The position numbers were made by a program, and so were the translations under genes. DNA of 64,000 bases from NCBI RefSeq assembly GCF_017357385.1, contig NZ_CP071633.1:124001-188000 (forward strand), written 5' to 3'. Origin of the DNA: Rhizobium sp. NZLR1 (GTDB taxonomy: Bacteria > Pseudomonadota > Alphaproteobacteria > Rhizobiales > Rhizobiaceae). The notes beneath the pieces are model-generated. The model ran no database searches. It saw nothing but the letters and a program-made list of their open reading frames with translations, and was not told the origin of the DNA. Positions 9,528 to 17,644 of this stretch are shown here, one piece after another. Each line of letters opens with the position of its first letter. Within the stretch, counting starts at the first letter, position 1.

Positions 9528-9563
9528 TTTACCTAACTTTACAGTTTCTTAACCGCTGTTAAC
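9528..9563 (+). promoter_or_regulatory. Four-half-site operator upstream of the outer-membrane factor gene
   Basis: TTTAC-N5-TTTAC-N6-TTAAC-N5-TTAAC with half-site starts at 9528, 9538, 9549 and 9559. The 10-11-10 phasing equals that of the sites at 7427-7462 and 11098-11133. It ends 50 nt before the GTG start of the OprM/NodT-type gene, a position from which an OmpR-family regulator could contact polymerase at a weak -35 region. Regulator assignment is inferred from the adjacent two-component genes. Confidence 0.6.
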
Positions 9564-9580
9564 GCTGGCCTCGCTAAGCC

Positions 9581-9601
9581 TGAACCCACGATCCCGGTTC
9601 A
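9581..9601 (+). repeat. 21-bp leader repeat, copy 1 (TGAACC-N9-GGTTCA)
   Basis: A 21-nt sequence with inverted ends TGAACC and GGTTCA that recurs without change at 11152-11172. In both places it lies 53-54 nt after the start of the four-half-site operator and just before the start codon, so operator plus leader were probably duplicated as one promoter block. The inverted ends could form a weak hairpin or be another protein site. Confidence 0.55.
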
Positions 9602-9613
9602 GAAAGCTCGCCA

Positions 9614-11065
9614 GTGTATCCGTCGCTCTCCACAAGACTATCATCGCTCCGCTACGCCGCATTCGCCGTCACGCTGCTGCTTTCAGGCTGCGTCAGTGGA
9701 CCGGATCATGTGCCCCCACAGATGCCGCTTCCGGCGAAATTCGACGAGGGCGGCACCAAAAGCAACGGCGATGTCGTGACGGCGCAGTGGTGGACGGCCT
9801 ATCGCGACAGGCAGCTCGACGGCTTGGTGGCGCATGGCCTCGACGAGAACCTCGACGTGCTGCAGGCGCTCGAAAACATCAACTCGGCGTCCGCCAACGT
9901 CACGGTCGCCGGAGCCGGTGCTCTGCCGAGCTTGAGTGTCGACGCATGGCACACCGTATCCGGCGAGAAGGGCCGGCTGCGCACGACGATCGGCGCAGCG
10001 AACACGACGGGAGGCGATGTCAGCCTTTCCTGGCTGCTCGACCTCTTCGGCCAGTACCGTCGCTCTAAAGAGAGCGCCATCGCCTCGCTCGGTGCAGCCT
10101 ATGCGACGGCCGACAATGCAAAACTCACCTTCCTGAAAGACCTGGTCGAGAGCTATGTCGACGCGCGCTACTATCAGCAGCGTATCGCGCTTTCACAGGC
10201 GAATTTGAAATCCCGTCAGCAGACCTTTGAACTCACGCAGCTGCAGCTCAAGGCAGGTGCGGCCTCCCGCCTCGACGTCGTTCAGGCTGAGGGCCTGGTA
10301 CAGTCGACAAAATCGGAAATTCCCGGGCTCGAACAGAGCTTCACAGAGTCGGCCCATCACATTGCCACGCTGCTGGGGATGCCGGCCTCCTCGCTGACGG
10401 ACGAGCTGCAGAAGAGCGTGGGTCAGCCGGTCTTCCGCGGCGACATTCGCGCCGGCATTCCGGTCGATCTCATCCGCAACCGTCCCGATATACGCAAGGC
10501 CGAACGCGAGCTGGCGGCGGCCGTCGCCGATATCGGCGCTGCCGAAGCCCAGCTCTACCCGTCGATCTCGCTCTCCGGTTCGCTCTCGCCGAGCTGGGTC
10601 AAATCATCGGGCGCCAGCGGCGCAAGCCTGACCAGCTGGTCCTTCGGCCCGACGCTCAACCTGCCGATCTTCGACGGCGGCACATTGCGGGCCAATGTCG
10701 ATATCGAGAAATCCGATGCCAAGACCCAATATCTCGCCTGGAAGGCGGCGGTGCTGAACGGGGTCGAAGAGGTCGAAAACGCACTGTCGGCGGTTCGCCG
10801 CGACACGCAGACGCTGCAACCGTTGCGCAGGCAGGTGCAGACGGCGCAGGAATCGCTGGCGCTTTCGACCGCGAGCTACAAGGACGGCGCCTCGTCGCTG
10901 CTCGATGTCCTCGACGCGCAGCGGTCGGTCTCCGATGCCGAGGAAAGTCTTGCGGCCACCGTGCAGCAGGTCGCCAAGGATTATGTCGATCTCTACGTCG
11001 CCGTCGGCGCCGGTTACCTCAAACAAGAGCAAACCGCATCCGGGCGAACGGCAAAGTCGGGCTGA
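9614..11065 (+). CDS. Outer-membrane efflux lipoprotein (OprM/NodT family)
   Basis: 483 residues with a lipobox LLLSGC (Cys26) after a short hydrophobic signal. The pattern of paired long helices is typical of TolC-like factors (two outer_membrane_efflux domains): DEGGT...QWWTAYRDRQLD at the start, RPDIRKAERELAAA in the middle and SLLDVLDAQRSVSDAEE at the end. It forms the trimeric channel for tripartite efflux, presumably with the adaptor and permease encoded at 3067-7313. It starts with GTG; the ribosome site is weak and lies beside the 21-bp leader repeat. Separated from the pump operon by the two-component genes but under the same operator type. Confidence 0.9.
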   Translation: MYPSLSTRLSSLRYAAFAVTLLLSGCVSGPDHVPPQMPLPAKFDEGGTKSNGDVVTAQWWTAYRDRQLDGLVAHGLDENLDVLQALENINSASANVTVAGAGALPSLSVDAWHTVSGEKGRLRTTIGAANTTGGDVSLSWLLDLFGQYRRSKESAIASLGAAYATADNAKLTFLKDLVESYVDARYYQQRIALSQANLKSRQQTFELTQLQLKAGAASRLDVVQAEGLVQSTKSEIPGLEQSFTESAHHIATLLGMPASSLTDELQKSVGQPVFRGDIRAGIPVDLIRNRPDIRKAERELAAAVADIGAAEAQLYPSISLSGSLSPSWVKSSGASGASLTSWSFGPTLNLPIFDGGTLRANVDIEKSDAKTQYLAWKAAVLNGVEEVENALSAVRRDTQTLQPLRRQVQTAQESLALSTASYKDGASSLLDVLDAQRSVSDAEESLAATVQQVAKDYVDLYVAVGAGYLKQEQTASGRTAKSG

Positions 11066-11097
11066 AAGCGGCGGTCCGCGGAGCCCCGACTGTAAGT

Positions 11098-11133
11098 TTT
11101 ACCCAAGTTTACACTCCCTTTACGGCCGTTAAC
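11098..11133 (+). promoter_or_regulatory. Four-half-site operator upstream of the DUF3313-type lipoprotein gene
   Basis: TTTAC-N5-TTTAC-N6-TTTAC-N5-TTAAC with half-site starts at 11098, 11108, 11119 and 11129. It is the third copy with 10-11-10 phasing, and it ends 51 nt before the ATG, almost the same distance as at 9563-9614. Together with the following 21-bp repeat this looks like a duplicated promoter module. Confidence 0.6.
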
Positions 11134-11151
11134 GCTGACGTCTCTACAAGG

Positions 11152-11172
11152 TGAACCCACGATCCCGGTTCA
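11152..11172 (+). repeat. 21-bp leader repeat, copy 2
   Basis: Identical to 9581-9601 (TGAACC-N9-GGTTCA), lying between the operator and the start codon of the next gene. After the repeat the two leaders stay similar up to the start codon (GCCAGTG versus GCCAATG), supporting a shared origin of the two promoters. Confidence 0.55.
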
Positions 11173-11184
11173 AAAGATTCGCCA

Positions 11185-12027
11185 ATGACTTTTCGCCTTC
11201 GACTATCCGAAATGCCCGCGCAGGCGGCGGCCTGTGCCGTCGTCTTCGCCTTGCTCCCCTCCTGCGCGAGCGTGCCCCTGCAGCAAGGCACCTCGCTTGG
11301 TTCCTATGCGGGAATGGCAGTGTCGGGCGGCTCGCTGACCAAGGCAAAATTGCGGGTGAATTCGCCAGCGGTGCTTGCCGCGCAAACCGTGCGCATCGTT
11401 CCGACGACGGTGGAGAATGCCGGCGGCGGTTCCTTTGATGCCAAGGACCTGGCACTCCTGACCAACGCCGTCGACCGGGCGCTGTGCATGGGCCTCAGCG
11501 ATCGCTTCAATGTCGTGGGTCAAAACCAGCCGGCAGATCTCGTCGTCCATGCGACCGTCACCGACATCGTCGCGACGAACCGCGCGGTTGCCGCGACCTC
11601 CACCGTCGCGACGCTCGGCGCTTCGGTGGCATTCGTTCCGCTCCCGAGGATCCCGATCGGTCTCGGCGGCTTGTCGGCGGAAGCCGAAGTGGTCGGCCAG
11701 GACGGTTCGCAGCAGGCAGCGATGATCTGGTCGCGCGGCGCGAACATGCTGACGACGAAGGCACGGATATCCTCGGTCGGGGATGCCTATTCCCTGTCAT
11801 CCGCATTCGGCGCCGATTTCAGCCGCATGCTGGTCAAGGGTCAGGATCCGTTCAAGACAACGTCGTCCGTCCGGCTGATGCAAAAGATCAGGGCGTCATT
11901 CGGCAGCGATCCGAAAGACGCCGCCTGCAGGGCGTTCGGACCCGCGCCCGGTATCAAGGGAGCGGTCGCCGGCCAACTCGGTCTGCCGCCGGGCTGGAGC
12001 GACAAGGGCGCGGCGGCCTCTCGATAG
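11185..12027 (+). CDS. DUF3313-family-like lipoprotein
   Basis: 280 residues. The signal ends in a lipobox-like LLPSC (Cys27). The mature part contains SLGSYAGMAVSGG near its start, a beta-rich core, and a VVHATVTDIVATNR segment typical of DUF3313 outer-membrane or periplasmic lipoproteins of unknown function. It shares operator type and leader repeat with the efflux channel gene just upstream, so it is probably part of the same envelope-stress or efflux regulon. A role in stabilising the efflux complex or envelope is only a guess. Family assignment is moderate because no profile search was possible. Confidence 0.6.
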   Translation: MTFRLRLSEMPAQAAACAVVFALLPSCASVPLQQGTSLGSYAGMAVSGGSLTKAKLRVNSPAVLAAQTVRIVPTTVENAGGGSFDAKDLALLTNAVDRALCMGLSDRFNVVGQNQPADLVVHATVTDIVATNRAVAATSTVATLGASVAFVPLPRIPIGLGGLSAEAEVVGQDGSQQAAMIWSRGANMLTTKARISSVGDAYSLSSAFGADFSRMLVKGQDPFKTTSSVRLMQKIRASFGSDPKDAACRAFGPAPGIKGAVAGQLGLPPGWSDKGAAASR

Positions 12028-12102
12028 CAGCCAGCCGGCAGTCGTCAATCACACGGCGCGCGGCGGCTGCGACACTTCGGAAACCAGCAGAAGGACATCG
12101 AC

Positions 12103-12459
12103 ATGAAGACATATCTACGGCTTGCAGGGGCAGTGATCGCAGCTCTTGCGGCGAGCCCGGCACTCTCCGCGCAGGAACAGTTCCTGCCGTCTGAGAGGGC
12201 GGCCCAAATCCTCGCCGATGGAGCGCCCTGGTCGGCGCTTGCGCCGGATGGCAAGACTCTCAAATTCACCCTGAACAAAGACGGCACCGGAAGCATTCGC
12301 GGCCCGTTGCCATTTACGCTCTCCGTCACCTGGACGGTCAAGGACGACGCGATGTGCATATCCGGCAAGATGGGCACGCGATGCCTTCGGTTCCGCTCGG
12401 TTCCCGGCGGGCTTCAGGGGTGGGACGGTGACAAACCGGACTTGAAGTTCAGCCGTTGA
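12103..12459 (+). CDS. Small secreted hypothetical protein
   Basis: 118 residues with a clear Sec signal peptide ([23 protein letters not shown], cut likely after Ala23). The mature part of about 95 residues has two Cys ([10 protein letters not shown]) that could form a disulfide, and is otherwise beta-prone. AGAAGGA precedes the ATG. No family recognised. It follows the DUF3313-type gene by 75 nt on the same strand and may be read from the same promoter. Confidence 0.6.
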   Translation: MKTYLRLAGAVIAALAASPALSAQEQFLPSERAAQILADGAPWSALAPDGKTLKFTLNKDGTGSIRGPLPFTLSVTWTVKDDAMCISGKMGTRCLRFRSVPGGLQGWDGDKPDLKFSR

Positions 12460-12544
12460 CGGCAGGGTGTGCCTTCAACGGCACGGTAACGAAGCTCAGC
12501 AAACAAGGATTACGCCTTCGAACGGCGTGGGTATGAGGACACTG

Positions 12545-12838
12545 ATGAAATATTTACGGACGTCCGCCACGGTCTTGCTGCTTCTGGCAGTGCAATCGGC
12601 TGCCCTGGCACAGGTTCCGCCGCCCATTCCATTGATTTTGGGTCCTCCTGGGCCGCCGCCTTTTATCATGCCGCCACCCGCTCCGCCGGCTCCCCCGCCA
12701 TCGCAGGAATATTCGATCCGATATGACGGAAGACATTATGACTGGTGCGCGCGCCGGTATCGGTCGTATTCGGCCTATGACAATAGTTTTCAACCCTATG
12801 GGGGGCCGCGCAGACAATGCTACTCCCCCTACAATTGA
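12545..12838 (+). CDS. BA14K-family small secreted protein
   Basis: 97 residues from ATG 12545, chosen because GAGGA lies just upstream; an ATG at 12533 is also in frame. It has a signal peptide ending near AALAQ, then a long Pro-rich linker of repeated PP and PPAPP units, then the C-terminal [16 protein letters not shown]...CYSPYN motif. This is the diagnostic end of BA14K-like proteins, described as immunoreactive/lectin-like small proteins in Brucella and common in Rhizobiales. Function unknown. It is the last gene of the envelope group before the convergent leucine operon. Confidence 0.75.
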   Translation: MKYLRTSATVLLLLAVQSAALAQVPPPIPLILGPPGPPPFIMPPPAPPAPPPSQEYSIRYDGRHYDWCARRYRSYSAYDNSFQPYGGPRRQCYSPYN

Positions 12839-12874
12839 GCTGGTACGGGTTCTCGCTCCATTGCAGCGGTAGCC

Positions 12875-13711
12875 CTATCGCCCTGATATCTCCAGAATGC
12901 GGAGCGCGAGCTTGTGATGCGGCAAATCCAGCATGCGCCCGTCAAGCTGAATCACGCCGGCGCCGGGCCTGGCAGCAAAGGCGGCGGTGACTTTCTCGGC
13001 CCAGGCGATCTCTGACGCATCCGGTGTGAAGGCCTGATTGATTGTTTCCACCTGGGTGGGATGGATGGCCATCATGCCGGAAAAACCGTCGCGCCGGGCG
13101 CGGCCGACATAGGCTCTGAGACCGCTGAGATCGCGGAAATCGGGATAGACGGTGTCGATCGCCGGAACGGCGGCGGCATGGGCTGCGAACAGCGTCAGCG
13201 ACCGGGCAAGCTCGTAAGGCGGCGTATAACGGCCATCCGTTCGCCGCGCGGTCGCGGCACCCGTCGCCGCCGACAGATCCTCGGCGCCCCAGGTCAGGCC
13301 GCAGAGGCTGGTCGCGACCTCCCGGTAGCTGCCGATCTCGAAGATCGCGGCGGGTGTTTCGGTCGCGATCGGCAGAATAGGGATGGCAGATGCGAGAGAG
13401 CTTGCGAGCTTCCGCACGGAAGCGGCGCCCTCGGCCTTCGGCAGCATGATCGCGAAAGGATGAAGGCCGGTCAAAGCGGCAAGGTCGTCCTCAAACGCCG
13501 GCGAGGTCAGGGGATTGATGCGGACCAGCAGATTGGTGTCGCCGGCATGGTGCAGGGTGAAGGCGTGCACGCTGTCGCGCGCTTTCGGCTTGTTTGCAGG
13601 CGCGACCGAATCCTCCAGATCGAGAATGACGGCATCGGCACCGGAGGCGAGCGCCTTCTCGAAACGCTCCGGCCGGTCGCCGGGCACGAAGATCAGCGAG
13701 CGCAGCCTCAT
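12875..13711 (-). CDS. CitE-like acyl-CoA lyase (HpcH/HpaI aldolase family)
   Basis: 278 residues from ATG 13711, which overlaps the stop of the MaoC gene (ATGA). Landmarks are RSLIFVPGDRPERFEKAL, VILDLEDSVAP, LVRINPL and GGxxxxPTQVE-like MAIHPTQVE. In CitE/citramalyl-CoA/malyl-CoA lyases these hold the CoA and the Mg2+-bound acid. These enzymes split or form C-C bonds of acyl-CoA esters. It ends the leucine operon, where many bacteria carry HMG-CoA lyase; a citramalyl-CoA or malyl-CoA activity, or another lyase step, is possible. The exact reaction cannot be read from sequence. Confidence 0.8.
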   Translation of the reverse strand: MRLRSLIFVPGDRPERFEKALASGADAVILDLEDSVAPANKPKARDSVHAFTLHHAGDTNLLVRINPLTSPAFEDDLAALTGLHPFAIMLPKAEGAASVRKLASSLASAIPILPIATETPAAIFEIGSYREVATSLCGLTWGAEDLSAATGAATARRTDGRYTPPYELARSLTLFAAHAAAVPAIDTVYPDFRDLSGLRAYVGRARRDGFSGMMAIHPTQVETINQAFTPDASEIAWAEKVTAAFAARPGAGVIQLDGRMLDLPHHKLALRILEISGR

Positions 13712-14160
13712 GACGGCTTCACCTTCAGCATCACTGTCCGCAGGCACTGGCAGACGATCTCATCGCGCTGGTTAAGCGTGATGTGCCGGAAGGTGACGAT
13801 GCCGGCATCGGGGCGGGAATTCGAGCGCCGCAGCTCCATCACCTCGGTTTCCACCCGCAGCGTATCGCCGATGAAGACCGGCTTCGGCATCGTCACCTTG
13901 TCATAGCCGAGATTGGCGACGAGCGAGCCGAGCGTGGTGTCGCCGACCGAAAGGCCGACGGTGAGTGCGAAGGTGAAGGTGCCGTTGACGACGATCCGGC
14001 CGAACTCGGTGCCGGCGGCATAGTCGGCATCGAGATGCAGCGGCTGCGGATTGTGGGAGAGCGTCGAAAACAGCAGGTTGTCGGTCTCGGTGACCGTGCG
14101 GCGGATCTCGTGGACGATGCGGTCGCCGACCGTCCATTCGTCGAAATAGCGGCCGGCCAT
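13708..14160 (-). CDS. MaoC-family acyl-CoA hydratase/dehydratase
   Basis: 150 residues with the hot-dog fold signature of MaoC (R)-hydratases: YFDEWTVGD at the start, then FSTLSHNPQPLHLDADYA containing the Asn/Asp and His catalytic pair, then NGTFTFALTVGL. Both ends overlap neighbours by 4 nt (ATGA with the carboxylase alpha gene upstream and with the CitE-like gene downstream), so it is tightly coupled in the leucine operon. It probably hydrates an enoyl-CoA such as a mesaconyl-type or methylglutaconyl-CoA intermediate. The pairing with a CitE-like lyase recalls hydratase-lyase pairs for branched C5 acyl-CoA. Confidence 0.82.
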   Translation of the reverse strand: MAGRYFDEWTVGDRIVHEIRRTVTETDNLLFSTLSHNPQPLHLDADYAAGTEFGRIVVNGTFTFALTVGLSVGDTTLGSLVANLGYDKVTMPKPVFIGDTLRVETEVMELRRSNSRPDAGIVTFRHITLNQRDEIVCQCLRTVMLKVKPS

Positions 14161-16025
14161 CAGTCCTGCTCCTTGATAACGGTAACGACCAGCTGGTTTT
14201 CCGAGACCCGGGCGCCGGTGGAAACCTGCAATTTTCCGACGATTCCATCGAAGGGCGCGCGCAGCGAATGTTCCATCTTCATCGCTTCGACCGTCAGCAG
14301 ACGGTCCCCCTTGGCGACATGATCGCCCTCGGCGACATCCACCGAAATGACGAGGCCGGGCATCGGCGAAAGGATGGCGCCGTCGCCCACGCCGTGATTT
14401 GCCTCGATTTCGCTCGCCAGCGGCAAGCCGATCGACCAGGCATTGCCCGCATCGAAAAGCACCGTCGCCTCGCCCATCTCGACGGCATTTGCTTCGAGGT
14501 CGGGGCGCGCACGCCCCCAATGGAGGTGACCGTCGATGCGCACGCGCACGCGGCTGTCGCTCGTCGCAGCGATACGAAAGCCGGTAAGCGCGGACCAGGG
14601 ATCGCCATCCATGCCCTTCGAAAGTGCCGTGGCTGCCCTGTCGACGACAGTTTCATCCGGCTCGCTCGCCGCAAGGCTTTCGCCGTGACGGTCGAGGAAG
14701 CCGGTATCGATCCGTGCGGCGCGAAAATCCGGATCAGTGGTGATGCGGGCAAGCAGGCCGGCATTGGATCTGACCGGCCAGACCTCGATCTCCGCGCAGG
14801 CGGCTGCGAGCGTCGAAAGCGCTGCCTCGCGGTTCGGCCCATGCGCAATGATCTTGGCAATCATCGGATCGTAGAAGGCGGTGATCTCATCGCCCTGTTC
14901 GACGCCGCTGTCGACGCGAACGGACTTCGGCAGGCGCAGATGTTCGAGCCGGCCGGTGGAAGGCAGGTAGCCGGCGGCGGGATTTTCGGCATAGAGCCGG
15001 GCTTCGAAGGCCCAGCCGTTGACGGCGATCTCATCCTGGCTTTTCGGCAATGGCTCGCCGCCTGCGACCTTCAACTGCCAGAGCACCAGATCCTCGCCTG
15101 TTATCGCCTCGGTGACGGGGTGTTCCACCTGCAGGCGGGTGTTCATCTCCATGAACCAGATACGGTCGGGATGCAGGCCGGCGGAGGCATCGGCGATGAA
15201 TTCGATGGTGCCGGCGCCGACATAATTTACTGCCCTTGCAGCCTTTACCGCCGCATCGCAGATCGCCGCCCGGGTGGCGGCATCGAGCCCGGGGGCAGGG
15301 GCCTCCTCGATGACCTTCTGATGCCGGCGCTGCAGCGAGCAGTCGCGTTCGAAGAGATGCACGCAATTGCCGAGCTTGTCGGCAAAGACCTGCACCTCGA
15401 TATGACGCGGATTGGCGATATAGCGCTCGATCAGCACGCGGTCGTCGCCGAAAGAGGCCGCTGCCTCGCGGCGGCAGGAGGCGAGACGTTCGGCGAAATC
15501 CTGCGGGCGGTCGACGCGGCGCATGCCCTTGCCGCCGCCGCCGGCCACCGCCTTGATCAGCACGGGATAACCGATCGTTTCCGTTTCGGCCGCCAGTCTT
15601 TCGTCGCTCTGGTCCGCTCCCATATAACCGGGCGTTACGGGCACGCCGGCCGCCTGCATCAATTCCTTCGCGGCGTCCTTGAGCCCCATCGCACGGATTG
15701 CATCAGGGGGCGCACCGACCCAGAGGATGCCGGCCTTCTCCACCGCTTCGGCAAAGTCGGCATTTTCCGAGAGGAAACCGTAGCCGGGGTGGATCGCCGC
15801 GGCGCCGGTTTTTTTCGCGGCATCCAGGATGCGTTCCTGCGAGAGATAGCTTTCGCGGGCCGGCGAGGGGCCGATGGCGATCGCCTCGTCCGCTTCGCTC
15901 ACGAAGGGCAGGCCGGCATCGGCTTCGGAATAGACGGCGATCGTGCGGATGCCGAGCGGCTTTGCCGTGCGGATGATGCGGCGGGCGATTTCGCCCCTGT
16001 TGGCAATGAGAAGGCTTTCCATCAT
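14160..16025 (-). CDS. mccA: Methylcrotonyl-CoA carboxylase biotin-carrying alpha subunit
   Basis: 621 residues. The biotin carboxylase part (about 1-450) starts SLLIANRGEIARRIIRTA and has the ATP-grasp loop GGGGKGMR and a MEMNTRLQVEHPVTE motif. The C-terminal biotinyl domain carries VEAMKMEH, whose Lys is biotinylated. It carboxylates biotin with bicarbonate and ATP and feeds the beta subunit. I assign methylcrotonyl-CoA because the beta subunit and isovaleryl-CoA dehydrogenase sit directly upstream; acetyl- or propionyl-type substrates are the alternative. Start at ATG 16025 (a second ATG follows at 16022), 8 nt after the beta-subunit stop. Confidence 0.87.
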   Translation of the reverse strand: MMESLLIANRGEIARRIIRTAKPLGIRTIAVYSEADAGLPFVSEADEAIAIGPSPARESYLSQERILDAAKKTGAAAIHPGYGFLSENADFAEAVEKAGILWVGAPPDAIRAMGLKDAAKELMQAAGVPVTPGYMGADQSDERLAAETETIGYPVLIKAVAGGGGKGMRRVDRPQDFAERLASCRREAAASFGDDRVLIERYIANPRHIEVQVFADKLGNCVHLFERDCSLQRRHQKVIEEAPAPGLDAATRAAICDAAVKAARAVNYVGAGTIEFIADASAGLHPDRIWFMEMNTRLQVEHPVTEAITGEDLVLWQLKVAGGEPLPKSQDEIAVNGWAFEARLYAENPAAGYLPSTGRLEHLRLPKSVRVDSGVEQGDEITAFYDPMIAKIIAHGPNREAALSTLAAACAEIEVWPVRSNAGLLARITTDPDFRAARIDTGFLDRHGESLAASEPDETVVDRAATALSKGMDGDPWSALTGFRIAATSDSRVRVRIDGHLHWGRARPDLEANAVEMGEATVLFDAGNAWSIGLPLASEIEANHGVGDGAILSPMPGLVISVDVAEGDHVAKGDRLLTVEAMKMEHSLRAPFDGIVGKLQVSTGARVSENQLVVTVIKEQD

Positions 16026-16033
16026 TCCGCACC

Positions 16034-17644
16034 TCACATCCTGAACAGGCCGAAACGCGGCCCTTTCGGGATCGGCGCGTTCAGGCAGGCGGAAAAGGCA
16101 AGGCCCAGCACATCCCGCGTTTGGCGTGGATCGATGATGCCGTCGTCCCAGAGGCGGGCGGTGGCATAATAGGGATTGCCCTCCGCCTCGTAGCCGGCGC
16201 GGATCGGCGCCTTGAAGGCTTCCTCTTCTTCGACATGCCAAGTCGCACCGCGCGCCTCCATGGAGTCCCGGCGGATGGTGGCGAGCACAGAGGCCGCCTG
16301 TTCGCCGCCCATGACGCTGATGCGGCTGTTCGGCCAGGTAAAGAGGAAACGCGGGCGATAGGCGCGGCCGCACATGCCGTAATTGCCGGCGCCGAAGCTG
16401 CCGCCGATGATGACGGTCACTTTCGGCACGGTCGCGGTTGCGACCGCGGTGACCAGCTTTGCCCCATCCTTGGCAATGCCGCCGGCCTCATAGCGGCCGC
16501 CGACCATGAAGCCGGAGATATTCTGCAGGAAGAGCAGCGGCACCCGGCGCTGGCAGGCGAGCTCGATGAAATGCGCGCCCTTCAGCGCGCTTTCGGAAAA
16601 CAGCACGCCGTTATTGGCGATGATCGCCACAGGCATGCCCCAGATGCGGGCGAAGCCGCAGATAAGCGTCGTGCCGTAGAGCGGCTTGAACTCGTGCAGT
16701 TCCGAGCCGTCGACAATCCGGCCGATGACCTCGCGCACGTCATAGGGCGAGCGCACGTCATCCGGGATGAGACCGCAGAGGTCCTCGGGATCGAGTTTTG
16801 GAGGCTGCGGCTGCTTGAGGTCGATATCGACCGCTTTCACACTGTTGAGGGTGCCGGCGATGTCGCGGACGAGCAGCAGCGCATGTTCATCGTTCTCGGC
16901 GACATGATCAACGACGCCGGAGCGGCGGCCATGGGTCTCGGCGCCGCCGAGCTCTTCGGCCGAGATGATCTCGCCGGTCGCGGCTTTGACCAGCGGCGGA
17001 CCGGCAAGGAAGATCGTGCCTTGGTTGCGCACGATGACCGTTTCGTCGGACATGGCGGGCACATAGGCGCCGCCGGCGGTGCAGCTTCCCATGACGCAGG
17101 CGATCTGCGGAATGCCTTCGGCCGACATCTGGGCCTGATTGTAGAAGATCGCGCCGAAATGATCGCGGTCGGGAAAGACCTCGGCTTGATGCGGAAGATT
17201 GGCGCCGCCGCTATCGACCAGATAGAGACAGGGCAGCCGGTTCTGCAGGGCGATCTCCTGCGCCCGCAGATGTTTCTTCACCGTCACGGGGTAATAGGCG
17301 CCGCCCTTCACCGTCGCATCGTTGGCGACGATCATCACCTCGCGGCCGGAAACGCGGCCGATGCCTGCTATGATGCCGGCGCCCGGCGCCTCGTCGCCAT
17401 ACATGCCGTTGGCCGCCAGCGTGCCGATCTCCAGGAAAGGGCTGCCGGCATCGAGCAAAAGCTGGATGCGATTGCGCGGCAATAGCTTACCCTTGCCGGT
17501 ATGGCGCTCGCGCGCCGTTTGCGAACCGCCCTCGCGGGCTTTGGCCGAGCGCTCGTGGAGATCGTCGATCAACGCTCTGTTCTTGATGGCATTGGCTTTG
17601 AAGCTCTCGCTGTCGCGGTCGATCGCGGTCGAAATCACCGTCAT
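16034..17644 (-). CDS. mccB: Methylcrotonyl-CoA carboxylase carboxyltransferase beta subunit
   Basis: 536 residues, the usual size for MCC beta. Two carboxyltransferase halves are visible: [18 protein letters not shown] and [11 protein letters not shown] in the first, [11 protein letters not shown] and [16 protein letters not shown] in the second; the glycine runs are oxyanion holes for CoA thioesters. The phrase GGANLPHQ is typical of methylcrotonyl rather than propionyl enzymes. It transfers carboxyl from biotin to 3-methylcrotonyl-CoA, giving 3-methylglutaconyl-CoA in leucine degradation. Its start overlaps the isovaleryl-CoA dehydrogenase stop by 4 nt. Confidence 0.9.
   Translation of the reverse strand: MTVISTAIDRDSESFKANAIKNRALIDDLHERSAKAREGGSQTARERHTGKGKLLPRNRIQLLLDAGSPFLEIGTLAANGMYGDEAPGAGIIAGIGRVSGREVMIVANDATVKGGAYYPVTVKKHLRAQEIALQNRLPCLYLVDSGGANLPHQAEVFPDRDHFGAIFYNQAQMSAEGIPQIACVMGSCTAGGAYVPAMSDETVIVRNQGTIFLAGPPLVKAATGEIISAEELGGAETHGRRSGVVDHVAENDEHALLLVRDIAGTLNSVKAVDIDLKQPQPPKLDPEDLCGLIPDDVRSPYDVREVIGRIVDGSELHEFKPLYGTTLICGFARIWGMPVAIIANNGVLFSESALKGAHFIELACQRRVPLLFLQNISGFMVGGRYEAGGIAKDGAKLVTAVATATVPKVTVIIGGSFGAGNYGMCGRAYRPRFLFTWPNSRISVMGGEQAASVLATIRRDSMEARGATWHVEEEEAFKAPIRAGYEAEGNPYYATARLWDDGIIDPRQTRDVLGLAFSACLNAPIPKGPRFGLFRM

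Noticed and set aside
14268..16169. A 633-codon open frame on the plus strand
   Set aside because: It is exactly antisense to the carboxylase alpha gene (14160-16025), has no recognisable domain and follows from high-GC codon use in the real gene.
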